Shown here: piece by piece, positions 1 through 9,377 of the stretch
Layout: every line of letters starts with the position of its first letter
Numbering within the stretch: position 1 is the stretch's first letter
From: a virus
Reading direction: 5' to 3' (one strand)
IMG/VR virus record: IMGVR_UViG_3300001242_000018
Span: 1-64,000 of that record
Length of the DNA: 64,000 nt
Notes under the pieces: generated by a model
The model's database searches: none
Told to the model about the DNA's origin: nothing
What the model saw: the letters and a program-made list of their open reading frames with translations, nothing else
Position numbers and translations under genes: made by a program

Positions 1-1
1 T

Positions 2-556
2 ACTATTCCGGTAGCTCAGGCTACGGCAGATGCGAAAGCAGAAGCCTCTCCAGCCGGTAATTCAGGTGGTGGTAAACCGGCAGCTACTACTAATAAAGTT
101 AAACCAACTAATAAAGCTAAGACAAAGACAAAAGCCGGTAGTGTACCTGACTTTTCCGAGTTTGCCGCTTTAAATATTAAATACGAGTTTAGCGGTCTTA
201 GGAAGGACGTAATGACTGTAGTCGGTCTTTATCACGCCGGAGAGACGAGCAATAAAGTCTCCATGGAACTGGCCGGTTGTCTAGCACAGACTAAGAAGAA
301 TTTCATGTATACTATAGAATCATATCTTGGCCCGGATATTAAATTCAAAGCTGAGAATTACTTTGATAATCTTCTTCATCGTCTAAATACAATGGTTATT
401 GAATCTCTAAGACAAATAGAATCTCCTATGAATTGCTTAAACACTATAGCAAGTTTCTTCGACCTTTATGATAGTTCTGATTGGGATGCTTTTGTAGCAT
501 GGTTAGTCGGAGATGACGATTTAGAATCAATTACTAAATCAAATGAAGAAGGGTAG
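2..556 (+). CDS. C-terminal part of an upstream virion protein (5' truncated)
   Basis: The reading frame is open from base 2 to a TAG at 556, so the gene begins before the window; the ATG at 212 is internal because the frame upstream has no stop. About 184 residues are visible. The first ~50 are a low-complexity Ala/Lys/Thr/Gly linker (AKTKTKAG-like), followed by a mostly helical domain with several conserved-looking aromatic and Leu positions and an acidic tail. It lies directly before the prohead protease, where portal or portal-associated genes usually sit in tailed phages, so the end of a portal or other head-vertex protein is possible. No motif proves this. The next gene starts 8 bases later, consistent with one operon. 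Confidence 0.6.
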   Translation, partial: TIPVAQATADAKAEASPAGNSGGGKPAATTNKVKPTNKAKTKTKAGSVPDFSEFAALNIKYEFSGLRKDVMTVVGLYHAGETSNKVSMELAGCLAQTKKNFMYTIESYLGPDIKFKAENYFDNLLHRLNTMVIESLRQIESPMNCLNTIASFFDLYDSSDWDAFVAWLVGDDDLESITKSNEEG

Positions 557-564
557 GTGAAAAG

Positions 565-1965
565 GTGGCATTACTTTCTGTTGTTGAAGCAACACATAAC
601 ATTACTACCAAGAATCTAAATACCTACCAAGCGGATTACTTTCCGACTTCCGTAAAGTCATGGAAAAAGCCATATAAGAAACCTGTATTACTTAATCACA
701 ACTCTTATAGTGGAACTCCTGTAGGTAGGATACAAAAGGCGGAGCATACCGATAGTGTTATTAAAAAGAATCTGCAAACGCAGCGACTTATCATTAAAAC
801 AACTGATGAACTAGTTGCTAGTAGAATTCTTGATAGTACCTATACAACCCTGTCTATTGGTGGTTCTGCTGATTCAGCCATCTGCTCAATTTGCGGAGCA
901 GATATATTAGATACCGGATGGTGTGGACATTTAAAGGGCAGGAAGTACGATGGTAAGGTTTGTACCTGGCTTATAGGAGTTATGGAGTATGAAGAAATAT
1001 CCTGGGTTAACGTTCCGGCAGATCCTTATGCTCAGGTAATTATACCCGACCTTGAAGCGGCAGCTAATGGTAATGATGAATCTGCCGCATTTGCAAGACA
1101 ACTACTAAAGGAATATCTCGAAGATGAGCCAGGAAGGAGGACTGAGTTCGTGAGTAAGACAGCAGCCGAATTAGCAAAGGAAATAAACGATCAGATTAAT
1201 AGTCTTAATACACCTCCAGCAGACACGGATAGCGGAAATGTAGGAGGTACAGAAGGCTCTTCTCAGCAAGAAAACTCCAATAATGAAAATCGCGTTCAGA
1301 ATATAGCAACCTTTACTACAACAGTCGAATCTTTAACTACTGAACTCGGTGGTATTAAAGGTGAAGTTACAGATGAAGTGATTTCTAAGGCTATTGGTGT
1401 AGTTGAACTTGTTGTTAAGGCAATTAGCGGTCAAATTAAACCAGAGGAGTTTATGGCAACCTTTACAGCTCCTGCAAATAAAGAATCTCTCGAGCAAGTA
1501 GAGCAAAGAGCCGTTACCGCCGAGACTGCTTTAATAGCTGCTGATGCTACTATCGTTGAATTAAAGGACAAGCTTAATAAGGCAGAGCAACAGACCGAGC
1601 CATTAAAGCACCAAGCTGAACAAAGTAATAAATTAGCTCAGCAAGTCGCGAAACTGGCTAGAATGGTAGCCATAGATCGTGTTGTAGATCTAACTATCGT
1701 TGTAGAAGGAAAGAGTCCTAACGATCGCAATACTATTGCGGAATCTCTTGCATCTAAACAGATTTCCGATCTCGTAGCCGATGGACAATCACTGGCTGAG
1801 AAATTACCAATCCCTCAAAGACAACAAGGGACTGCTCATAAAGATGGCGCTGGCGAAGAAGAAGAAATCGAAACACCAGGCGGTGGCAAGAATGAAGCTA
1901 TTTCAACTGAAGCTATCGCATCATCCATGGTAGCTATGTTTTCAGGTAAGAATTTAAAGAGTTAA
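565..1965 (+). CDS. Prohead maturation protease fused to scaffold
   Basis: Starts with GTG after AGGTGA and encodes 466 residues. The N-terminal ~165 residues look like a phage prohead serine protease: a His in the motif LLNHN (about residue 45) followed by PVGRI, then the strand-Ser motif TLSIGGS (about residues 95-101). This His/Ser layout is typical of the HK97-type herpesvirus-fold proteases. An insertion right after the Ser motif carries CSIC and then C, H and C residues (about 107-135), which looks like a small zinc knuckle. The rest is a linker, a long coiled coil (about 310-370) and an acidic, Gly-rich tail, as expected of a capsid scaffold. Its place just before the capsid genes fits a fused protease-scaffold that is degraded during head maturation. 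Catalytic residue assignment is by pattern only. Confidence 0.8.
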   Translation: MALLSVVEATHNITTKNLNTYQADYFPTSVKSWKKPYKKPVLLNHNSYSGTPVGRIQKAEHTDSVIKKNLQTQRLIIKTTDELVASRILDSTYTTLSIGGSADSAICSICGADILDTGWCGHLKGRKYDGKVCTWLIGVMEYEEISWVNVPADPYAQVIIPDLEAAANGNDESAAFARQLLKEYLEDEPGRRTEFVSKTAAELAKEINDQINSLNTPPADTDSGNVGGTEGSSQQENSNNENRVQNIATFTTTVESLTTELGGIKGEVTDEVISKAIGVVELVVKAISGQIKPEEFMATFTAPANKESLEQVEQRAVTAETALIAADATIVELKDKLNKAEQQTEPLKHQAEQSNKLAQQVAKLARMVAIDRVVDLTIVVEGKSPNDRNTIAESLASKQISDLVADGQSLAEKLPIPQRQQGTAHKDGAGEEEEIETPGGGKNEAISTEAIASSMVAMFSGKNLKS

Positions 1966-1992
1966 GTAATTAGTTATAAGGAGGAACTACGA

Positions 1993-3108
1993 ATGGCACT
2001 ATTTGATGGTATGAAAGCAAAAGCTAACTCTCGTACAGATATGCGCCGATTCTTCGTGTCCGAAGGTGTTTCACCTAGTGAAGAATGGCAGCTTGATCAG
2101 ACACTTCCTGTCTTATTTTCAAATCCCTTTGGTAAGCCTGGCCAAACCGAGGTTGTTATTGGTAAAGGTATGGCTTGTGCATTAAAACCAACTTTAGTCA
2201 AGTCTTTTAAGTATGGTACACATTTACCTGTAATGACCTTGGCTGACGGTGCTAATGCTTTTATCGGGGCCGCTCCGTATAATCTTTGCGTTGGGCGTTT
2301 AGATCGCTTTGAAGGTAACGATCCTAACATCTTACGTCGTCAGTATGTTGAGATCCCCTGGTTTCGTCGTAAAGAAGATGCGGCTCAGGTTAATTACGGT
2401 TGTTGCTGGGGCGATATTAAGCCTGGCGATATCTTAAAGGTTAGTAAAGATATACTCACTTTAAATGGCCGCAATATGCTGCTTGGTAAATATGACAAAT
2501 TCGATAAGACTGCAGACGATTACTGGCAAGTACTTGGCCAAATCATGGGCGTTGAAATGGATGTTGAACCATGGGGATGGTTCAAATGGGTCATGTGGGA
2601 TGAAGCAGCTAAGCGCCAAGATGATGTTTATGTCAACTATGGTGGTAAAGAACTTCAGCCCAATACCATACAAACTGTTAACGGTAGTGATTATGCATAT
2701 CCATTCGATCCTGAATACCGTGATGGTCGTTTCGATATCAATGGTTATATGAATCAGTATACAAGATTTCCAAATGGAATTCCTGGTCTAACTGATGGCG
2801 GTAATCGTGAAAACCAAAGTTATGACGGTATTATACCTGCCGGTACATTAACCGGTGCTCAAGTTATTTGGACGATGCCGTATAAAGCTATTATTCAAGA
2901 CAGTGTAAAGGTTACTGTTGGTAATAATGTAATGGATTTGTCAACATATACAGTCGATCATGATCTTGGTATTGTGACCTTTACTGCAGATAAAGACTAT
3001 GACGCTCTGACCTCTGTACTGGTTGAGTTTAAGAAGAAGTTCCCCGGTACTCCAACTAGTTGGGATACAGTGGGCTTTTCTGGTATGGTACGTCTATTAC
3101 TCCGATAA
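1993..3108 (+). CDS. Head-associated structural protein, possible decoration protein
   Basis: 371 residues with a strong SD (AAGGAGGAAC) ahead of the ATG. It lies between the scaffold/protease and the major capsid gene, with the same spacing and SD style as the capsid gene, which suggests high co-expression. The protein is rich in Trp, Tyr, Gly and Asp with no hydrophobic segments. Near the C-terminus (about residues 295-345) it has a beta-sandwich-like stretch of the form VKVTVGNN, YTVDHDLGIVTF, common in phage head fibres and tail adhesins. I do not recognise the family. Head decoration, minor capsid or capsid-fibre protein is inferred from position and beta-rich composition. Confidence 0.65.
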   Translation: MALFDGMKAKANSRTDMRRFFVSEGVSPSEEWQLDQTLPVLFSNPFGKPGQTEVVIGKGMACALKPTLVKSFKYGTHLPVMTLADGANAFIGAAPYNLCVGRLDRFEGNDPNILRRQYVEIPWFRRKEDAAQVNYGCCWGDIKPGDILKVSKDILTLNGRNMLLGKYDKFDKTADDYWQVLGQIMGVEMDVEPWGWFKWVMWDEAAKRQDDVYVNYGGKELQPNTIQTVNGSDYAYPFDPEYRDGRFDINGYMNQYTRFPNGIPGLTDGGNRENQSYDGIIPAGTLTGAQVIWTMPYKAIIQDSVKVTVGNNVMDLSTYTVDHDLGIVTFTADKDYDALTSVLVEFKKKFPGTPTSWDTVGFSGMVRLLLR

Positions 3109-3142
3109 TAATCGTTTAAATTGACACAAGGAGGAACTTCGA

Positions 3143-4285
3143 ATGGCACAAATCTTTACTGAAGCCGAACTTACAGAACTCAAGGGAAAGGTTACCGAGA
3201 AAGACCTTGAGTTAGCAAAGCAGTACGAAGCCTGGCAAAAGGGCGAGATTTCAAGTCCGCCTCATGTTAAAGAATATCTATCCAGTCCATCTGCTACAAT
3301 ATTAATTCCTAAGACTATTGTAATGGCAGCTCGTCTTGCAGGCGAACCTGTAGCCGTAGCTTCCCAGTTTATGAAAACCGTGAATATGCCAAACTCCGGC
3401 GCTCTGTATGTATTCCCTACATATGGCCCGATGAAAGCTAACGATATTGCAGAAGGTCAAGAATGGCCGACAGCCACCATTGATAGCGAACAATTCGAAG
3501 GAGTCGAAATCCGTATCGGTAAGTCTGGTATCAGGATTCAGTACACCGACGAAGTTGTAAAAGACTCTCAGTGGGAAGTTATTCAAATGATGATTGAGCA
3601 AGCCGGTCGCGCAATGACACGACATAAGGAGCAGAAATGTTTCCGTCAGTTTACATTGCACGGTCATACGGTATTTGATAACGATCCGGTTGTTAAAACG
3701 GTTACCGGTGGTTTATCTGCAACTTCCGGTCTTGATGTAGATGGTAACGTAAATGATACTTTCAGTGTAGAGGATTTCCTCGACCTGATTATCGCTGTTA
3801 TGTTAAATGAAATGGATCCAAATACCATCTTGATGCATCCATTAACCTGGATTACTTTTGCTAAGCAGGAGTTAATGAATCAGGTAATGGGCGGCATGAA
3901 TCTGTATCCGGCTACAGATCAACCCAGTGCCTTTAAACTTGGCCCTGGCAGCTTACAAGGACGTATTCCATTTGCCTTTGATTTAATGCTAAGTCCGTTT
4001 ATCCCTCTTGACTGGAATCGTAAACGGTACGATATGTACTGTATTGATAAGAACAATATCGGTATAATTCTCCAGAAAGAGGGCTTATCTACCGAGAAAT
4101 TTAACGATCCAACCAGGGATATTTACAATATCAAGTTGAAAGAGAAATACGGTATTGGTATCTTCCATCAAGGTCGTGGTATCGCGGTAGCCAGAAATAT
4201 CAAACTCGATGTTAGCTACCTGCAACCGAGACTTATTCGTGCTCGTATTGAAGGTCAACCTATTCAGACTGTACAAGCTCCCTAA
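3143..4285 (+). CDS. Major capsid protein, HK97 fold
   Basis: 380 residues, SD AAGGAGGAAC. The N-terminal helical arm (about 1-40, charged Glu/Lys) is followed by a region with E-loop-like content, then a helix-rich P-domain-like stretch with MTRHKEQKCF and the pattern LNEMDPNTILMHPLTW (about 225-240). That DPNTIxMHPxTW-type phrase is characteristic of phage HK97-fold capsid proteins (domain A, spine-helix region). The C-terminus is beta-rich (GIGIFHQGRGIAVARNI), another familiar capsid feature. Length, position after the protease/scaffold and strong SD all agree. A 9-bp inverted repeat lies in the first 75 bases of the coding region (3177-3213). This is the best-supported head gene here, but assignment is by motif and context, not alignment. 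Confidence 0.85.
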   Translation: MAQIFTEAELTELKGKVTEKDLELAKQYEAWQKGEISSPPHVKEYLSSPSATILIPKTIVMAARLAGEPVAVASQFMKTVNMPNSGALYVFPTYGPMKANDIAEGQEWPTATIDSEQFEGVEIRIGKSGIRIQYTDEVVKDSQWEVIQMMIEQAGRAMTRHKEQKCFRQFTLHGHTVFDNDPVVKTVTGGLSATSGLDVDGNVNDTFSVEDFLDLIIAVMLNEMDPNTILMHPLTWITFAKQELMNQVMGGMNLYPATDQPSAFKLGPGSLQGRIPFAFDLMLSPFIPLDWNRKRYDMYCIDKNNIGIILQKEGLSTEKFNDPTRDIYNIKLKEKYGIGIFHQGRGIAVARNIKLDVSYLQPRLIRARIEGQPIQTVQAP

Positions 4286-4304
4286 ATAAACGGAGGTATC
4301 AGAA

Positions 4305-4733
4305 ATGGAACATCGTTTAAGATTGAACGTAGCTAATGCTGACCAGTTCTGGTGCCCTATTAATAAGTTCGCCTTAGCACCTGGTTTTCGTCTAGAGGGT
4401 ACTCTCCCTCTAGACGCTAACTTAAAGTACATTCTTCGGGGTGTGAAATCAGGTAAACTTATTGATGTAAATGGTACCGTATTAGGTGGTGTTAAAAAAC
4501 AAGATGGCGAATTCATCGACAACGGAGAAAAAGAAGAAGACACAGAAAACTACAATTCAGAGGGGAGCTCAAACTCGGACAATCCCGACCCCGGTAATGA
4601 CGGTACTTCCGAAAGTAAACCCCCTGAACAGAGCGACAAACAAGAGGAAGTAAAACCTGTAGAGCCAGTGGTTAAATCCTCGACAAAAGCTTCGACAAAA
4701 CCCGCTGCTCAAGAAGATAAGAATAAGAAGTAA
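4305..4733 (+). CDS. Small head protein with disordered C-terminus
   Basis: 142 residues, SD CGGAGGTAT. The N-terminal ~65 residues form a compact beta-type domain; the remainder is low-complexity and charged (Glu/Asp/Ser/Asn then Lys/Pro/Thr), predicted disordered. Position directly after the major capsid gene fits a minor capsid, cementing or connector protein. The family is not recognised. The coding sequence contains a perfect 11-bp inverted repeat with a 6-nt loop at 4389-4416. Confidence 0.6.
   Translation: MEHRLRLNVANADQFWCPINKFALAPGFRLEGTLPLDANLKYILRGVKSGKLIDVNGTVLGGVKKQDGEFIDNGEKEEDTENYNSEGSSNSDNPDPGNDGTSESKPPEQSDKQEEVKPVEPVVKSSTKASTKPAAQEDKNKK
4389..4416 (+). repeat. Perfect 11-bp inverted repeat inside a head gene
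   Basis: CGTCTAGAGGG, a 6-nt loop (TACTCT), then CCCTCTAGACG. It sits about 85 bases after the start codon of the 142-residue head protein. It has no T-run, so it is not a classical terminator; RNA stability, attenuation or chance are all possible. Confidence 0.55.
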
Positions 4734-4745
4734 GAGGGAGATATC

Positions 4746-5711
4746 ATGGGTATTGCTATGTTGCCCTATGTAGTAAGTACAGATCCTCCCAACGGCGTAG
4801 CTGAAATCCCAACTAGTCAAGTTGTTAGAATTGTATTTAATACGGATATAGATATTAGTACACTTATTTCGATATTTGCTAACGAGCAAGCTACTGGAAA
4901 TCGGATACCTATAAATGTAGATTACAAAGATATGGTGGCTACAATTCGTCCTGAACCAATGTGGACTCCTAATACAGTTTACCGAATTACTATAGCAGGT
5001 GATGATGTATTAGACCCGGAAAAGAAGTTTACCGGTATTCAGTCTATCCTTGGATATCCTATGGCGGGAAGTTTTACAGTCACCTTTCGGACGGTATTTA
5101 ATCCGACGTTACTAGCTCCGGATATCAGTTTAGTTTCTCCTACCGATGAGAGTGTTGTTACCGGAGAGACTATAACCTTTACGTGGCCCGTAGTGGCAAA
5201 TGCGGAAAGATACGAATTCGAAATCTCTCAATTTAACAACCTAGATCCGTATACTTGGAGAGGTATTGTAACCAAACCAGAGGTTACGCCCGACATTGTA
5301 TTAGAAGATAAGACCTACTATTGGCGTGTTAGGGCTATAGATGCAGCTGGTAATACTGGAGATTGGTGTGGGATATGTACCTTTGGTGTAAAGAATACAC
5401 CAGACAATCCAGTAACACCAGAGGATCTGTATAATGATGAGGTCTTAGTATTACCTGAAGAGATTGTCACATTTCCAGATCCCGATTGGGTTAACGTAGC
5501 TCTAAACTTACGTACTATTACAGCAATTGTCCCGGCAGGCGTACTAGTAGATGAAGCATTACTTAGTAGTGCTATCAAGATTACTACACAAGATGCCTTT
5601 AATGAAATAGCCCCTGTTGAAGAAGTCGACCAGACTAAGTATAATGTGGCAACTCAAGCCATGAATGATGGTAGTACTATGATTATTATAACTTTGGGAG
5701 AGGTGATTTAA
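4746..5711 (+). CDS. Ig-like/FN3-like head accessory protein
   Basis: 321 residues. The N-terminal ~110 residues match the bacterial Ig-like (SbsA/Big_5 type) pattern: VVSTDPPNGVAEIPTSQVVRIVFNTDID then IRPEPMWTPNTVYRITIAGDDVLD and FTVTFRT. A second beta-sandwich follows (about 125-220) resembling fibronectin III or a related Ig-like domain, with ISLVSPTDESVVTGETITFTW, YEFEIS and YYWRVRAIDAAGNTGDW. The C-terminal ~90 residues are a separate beta-rich piece. Ig-like modules are common on phage capsid surfaces and bind carbohydrate or cell surfaces weakly. Position in the head cluster suggests a capsid decoration protein. The next gene begins at the base right after its TAA, implying translational coupling. 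Confidence 0.7.
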   Translation: MGIAMLPYVVSTDPPNGVAEIPTSQVVRIVFNTDIDISTLISIFANEQATGNRIPINVDYKDMVATIRPEPMWTPNTVYRITIAGDDVLDPEKKFTGIQSILGYPMAGSFTVTFRTVFNPTLLAPDISLVSPTDESVVTGETITFTWPVVANAERYEFEISQFNNLDPYTWRGIVTKPEVTPDIVLEDKTYYWRVRAIDAAGNTGDWCGICTFGVKNTPDNPVTPEDLYNDEVLVLPEEIVTFPDPDWVNVALNLRTITAIVPAGVLVDEALLSSAIKITTQDAFNEIAPVEEVDQTKYNVATQAMNDGSTMIIITLGEVI

Positions 5712-6131
5712 ATGGCTGGCGATTTTATGGTTGCATACGTGGTTGACGGTATGGTATCTATCAAAGACGCCGGCCAGCTCCGTCTTCCAGAACATATCTT
5801 TGGTACTAAGATTAAACGGTATACTAAAGGCTTTAGGCTCGAAGTACCAGCTCTTGAAGGTACTTATGAATTCTCTTACACACCGGAGATGGATGTAGAC
5901 TTGTTTCAAATTAATGTAGGCTGCTCCGGTTATTCGGATAGTGACTACTGGCAACTCTGGGTTGGTGATGAAACTATACCTACCTGTGAGACCATATATA
6001 CGAAAGAACTACACGAAGGAGTAAGTATAGCTGCAATTCCGGTAATAGCTGGTACGGTAATTAAGTTTGAATTCTTAAACAATTCTTGTACTAGTAAGAT
6101 CGTTTACGTAGACCTCGTTATGAGAAAGTAA
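5712..6131 (+). CDS. Small beta-rich structural protein
   Basis: 139 residues; the ATG follows immediately on the TAA of the Ig-like protein gene, and GGGAGAGGTGA upstream serves as SD, so the two are probably translationally coupled. The sequence is beta-rich (YEFSYTPEMDVDLFQINVGCSGYSDSDYWQLWVGDE) and resembles a small jelly-roll or carbohydrate-binding-like sandwich, with C-terminal VIKFEFLNN and IVYVDLVM strands. It may be a partner or tip of the preceding Ig-like head protein. No specific family is recognised. Confidence 0.6.
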   Translation: MAGDFMVAYVVDGMVSIKDAGQLRLPEHIFGTKIKRYTKGFRLEVPALEGTYEFSYTPEMDVDLFQINVGCSGYSDSDYWQLWVGDETIPTCETIYTKELHEGVSIAAIPVIAGTVIKFEFLNNSCTSKIVYVDLVMRK

Positions 6132-6145
6132 AGGAGGTAATGTAG

Positions 6146-9100
6146 TTGACATGGACTGAAGGGTTTAGCAACTCTAATTATATCCTTAAAGCTATTGGTA
6201 AGGCGATATGCAAACCAGTGGATGATAAGGGTATATTCCATGATGAAGATAAATGGGAGTTAGTTTATCCCGATCCTACTAAGTTCGCCAAAGTAACTGA
6301 TATTACTGAGGCTTTATTTTCAACAGATCAGATAAATTACAAAACTAGCAAACGCCCGATTAAAGAAGATACCACTCCTATCTTAAAGATAAATAACGTA
6401 GTTCCGGAAATCGGTACTTACATTATTGACTATATTAGCGGTATTGTCACATTTTATTCTAAGCATTCGCCAGGTGACGTAGTTATCATGACTTACGACT
6501 GGGATGATGACGGTGTAGAAGGGGCGTTAAATGCTATTGGTACCGGCATTGACCAGGATAATGAACGAGTGATCTTCAAAACAACAACCTATCCGGTAAT
6601 TATAACTCCGGAGGCGAAACTTCAAAATGATATAATCGATCCGTCTCTTAATACGGAAAAAATTACTATGTACGTTGAACTTTATAAACCAAAGTATCTT
6701 ATTAATCCTGAAACCGGTCTTGCTTCTTATAAAGATGAAAATGGTACTGTTATTTCTACCAGTCGTAATCAACATCATATAATGTGTCGCATTTTTGACA
6801 ATTATACCGATATTGTACACATATTGGGAGAAGTCGCTAAACCGCTTGATACACAGTATCAAGTTTATAGTCTATTTCATAATAACCTGATGCATACTAC
6901 AGAAAATTCGCCCGTAGTTAAATTAAACGGACAGTTACTGGGCGAAGGTGCTGGAGATATTATAATCGTTAATGGAGTAGAGTATAAGTCCGGGATAGAT
7001 TTCTTTACAGGTATTGATGCGGCAACGACTGTCACCGCCTTGGCACAGGCTATAGCAGCTGACGGATTATTTACTCAATCTGTAAGTGAAAATACTGTTA
7101 TACTTACTCAAGTAACGCCATCTACAGATATGCTCACGGTAACTCTAAGTGAGGGTTCGATTGGTGTTATATCTGCTGTTACAAATAATGTAGTTTACAA
7201 TGCAGGTCATCCGGTTATAAGTCCTATTAAGACTGCAATTAATACTCCTGGTCTTAACGTTAACTACGGTGTGACTTACAGTGGTCAGAACCTTACTCTG
7301 AATGAAAGATCTATACCTATGACTTCTACATTAACTCTGAATGGTTCAGTTACGGCTCTTACGATTACACAGATTAAAACTGCCTTACAAAATGATATTA
7401 ATGCTGTATATACAGGGGCCGATAGTGGTGAGACATTTGTTGTAGGAGATGATGGTACAAAACTGACAATCACTTCAGCTCGGGCTGGCGCTACTGCTAC
7501 TGTTAATCTTAACGGTTCGAGTCCTGGACTTTCTGGTGCTCTCGGATTTACAGATATAAGTCCCGTATACGGACAAGATGAGGTTTTGCCGACTCCGGCA
7601 GAATTTAGGTTTACTATAACAGAAAACTTAGCACCTGGCGATTATACGATAGGAGCAATGAATGGTACTATCACTTTTCCAAAAGTAAACCTTCCTACAG
7701 ATAAGGTTACCGTAGACTATGATTATATTCATAACGGCCCTGTACCCGATGTTATAGATAGTTACGGTAATGTTGTTACTCGGGGAGCTCATGTATCCGA
7801 CTGGGCTAAATTCTCATGGTTCCGCGACTGGGAAGAGATTAATATTGGACTGAAGAACTTTACCGGTGGTATAGCTAACTTAGCTGGCGGCTTGTTGCTT
7901 AATCAAATCCAGATACCAAACTTAATTGATGGTATCCCAATTCAATTCTGGTTATCTGTTAATAAGAATAGATTGGTATTGATACTTATGGGCGAACCGT
8001 CAATTGATACCGAAAATTATCTTTGCTCATTTGGATATTTCGGTAAACTCGAAGCTTTACCTAAGAGCGTTAATGATACTGCAGGTAACTTTGCCATGAG
8101 CGTAGGCTCTTCTACAATACCTGCTAAGCTTGGTACCATTCCTAAAGAGAAAGTCATTATTAATAGTATTACCGCAAGAATAGATGTTGGTGGTAATCAT
8201 GAAGGCGGGACGACCTACTCTTATATAGTTACATTCATGGATGATGGTGGAGAATCTCCTGCCTCAAGTCCGATGGCTATATATGCAGATGGAAGTCCGG
8301 CTACTGCTAATGTGTCTATATTTATAGAATTTAAGACACCTCTTTATTCAAAAGGTTGGCGTATTTATCGTTATAAAGTCGAAGGTGATAAAACTACAGA
8401 TCCAAGTATCAATGCTCTTGCTAATTACAAATTGGTGGGTAGGTCTACTGACATTGGTGGCATCGTCTCTTGGATTGATTCAGATGTGACAATATTACCT
8501 ACTGATAGTATTCCAAGCTATTATGGTACTCCAACTCCAGGTGTAGTAAGAGATCCATTATTCGGACTCGTTACGGATATTAAGTATCCAGATAAATGGG
8601 GTCTTGATACTGCTACCGGAGTAGGTGATGTTGCTATGTTTAAAACTCGCGGAGGAGCTTTCTTTCAGCGACATAGAATAGCCTTCACCACGCCGGAAGA
8701 ATTCATGAGTAAGAATGCTTTTAATCCGTCCCGTTGGACTGGTCATTTTCATCTATCATTAGTAAATGTTTTACATTTATTCGATGGTCATCGCGGAGCG
8801 CTAGATGGAGTATTAGCTGTGGATAGTATCTCTATCGCACCGCTTGACGAATTAACGGTAGATAAAGGTAAGGTAGAAGTAATTGAGAAAGTAATCAAAG
8901 GTGTATCTTTATCTACTGGCGTATCTGAAATGGTCTTTAATGATTTCTCTACAGAAGCTCAAACTATGAAGATTGTAGGTAAATTACCGGCAGCGACAGC
9001 GCAAGCTTCTAGCGAATCTGAACAAATAGGGACATTGATCGACCCTCCGTTTAATAAAGTCACCTTACGGACATCGGACGGTCAACCTGTAAAGGACGTT

Positions 9101-9355
9101 CAGACCAGAGAAATATACGGTAGGATGAGTTGGGATTCTAGTAACAACTGTTTTAGGATCGATCTTAAAACTATTGACCAGAGTTCGGCCGAGATCGATG
9201 GAGTTGTAGCTGTTGACATGGATGATGTGCAACTTACTTACAGCGCACGGGAAAGTGTTGAGAAATATTATAAATATTTCACTATTAATGCGCCGCACAG
9301 TATGTTAACTAACAGTCCAAATTCAATGTACGGTCTCGCTATTAAGAAAAGTTAA
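6146..9355 (+). CDS. Large beta-rich virion protein, head- or neck-associated
   Basis: 1069 residues starting at TTG after AAAGGAGGTAATG; no better in-frame start is close. It has a modular beta structure. An early strand motif (GTYIIDYISGIVTF) matches the C-terminal style of the 371-residue head protein. Around 255-330 and 395-475 are modules of the type VNGVEYKSGIDFFTGIDAAT, TALAQAIAADG, similar in pattern to the repeats in the 1003-residue fibre at 50563-53574. An Ig/FN3-like stretch lies at about 670-760 (TYSYIVTFMDDGGESPASS). A compact domain near 830-900 has GGAFFQRHRIAFTTPEEFM and WTGHFHLSLVNVLHLFDGHRG. No enzyme motif is seen. By position it could be a head fibre, a collar/whisker protein or a tail-fibre-like head appendage; exact role unknown. 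Confidence 0.6.
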   Translation: MTWTEGFSNSNYILKAIGKAICKPVDDKGIFHDEDKWELVYPDPTKFAKVTDITEALFSTDQINYKTSKRPIKEDTTPILKINNVVPEIGTYIIDYISGIVTFYSKHSPGDVVIMTYDWDDDGVEGALNAIGTGIDQDNERVIFKTTTYPVIITPEAKLQNDIIDPSLNTEKITMYVELYKPKYLINPETGLASYKDENGTVISTSRNQHHIMCRIFDNYTDIVHILGEVAKPLDTQYQVYSLFHNNLMHTTENSPVVKLNGQLLGEGAGDIIIVNGVEYKSGIDFFTGIDAATTVTALAQAIAADGLFTQSVSENTVILTQVTPSTDMLTVTLSEGSIGVISAVTNNVVYNAGHPVISPIKTAINTPGLNVNYGVTYSGQNLTLNERSIPMTSTLTLNGSVTALTITQIKTALQNDINAVYTGADSGETFVVGDDGTKLTITSARAGATATVNLNGSSPGLSGALGFTDISPVYGQDEVLPTPAEFRFTITENLAPGDYTIGAMNGTITFPKVNLPTDKVTVDYDYIHNGPVPDVIDSYGNVVTRGAHVSDWAKFSWFRDWEEINIGLKNFTGGIANLAGGLLLNQIQIPNLIDGIPIQFWLSVNKNRLVLILMGEPSIDTENYLCSFGYFGKLEALPKSVNDTAGNFAMSVGSSTIPAKLGTIPKEKVIINSITARIDVGGNHEGGTTYSYIVTFMDDGGESPASSPMAIYADGSPATANVSIFIEFKTPLYSKGWRIYRYKVEGDKTTDPSINALANYKLVGRSTDIGGIVSWIDSDVTILPTDSIPSYYGTPTPGVVRDPLFGLVTDIKYPDKWGLDTATGVGDVAMFKTRGGAFFQRHRIAFTTPEEFMSKNAFNPSRWTGHFHLSLVNVLHLFDGHRGALDGVLAVDSISIAPLDELTVDKGKVEVIEKVIKGVSLSTGVSEMVFNDFSTEAQTMKIVGKLPAATAQASSESEQIGTLIDPPFNKVTLRTSDGQPVKDVQTREIYGRMSWDSSNNCFRIDLKTIDQSSAEIDGVVAVDMDDVQLTYSARESVEKYYKYFTINAPHSMLTNSPNSMYGLAIKKS

Positions 9356-9377
9356 ATAACCTCCGGGGGTGTCTATA

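Noticed and set aside
3121-3126. TTGACA ahead of the capsid gene as a promoter -35 box
   Set aside because: No TATAAT-like box lies about 17 bases downstream; the coding region begins there instead.
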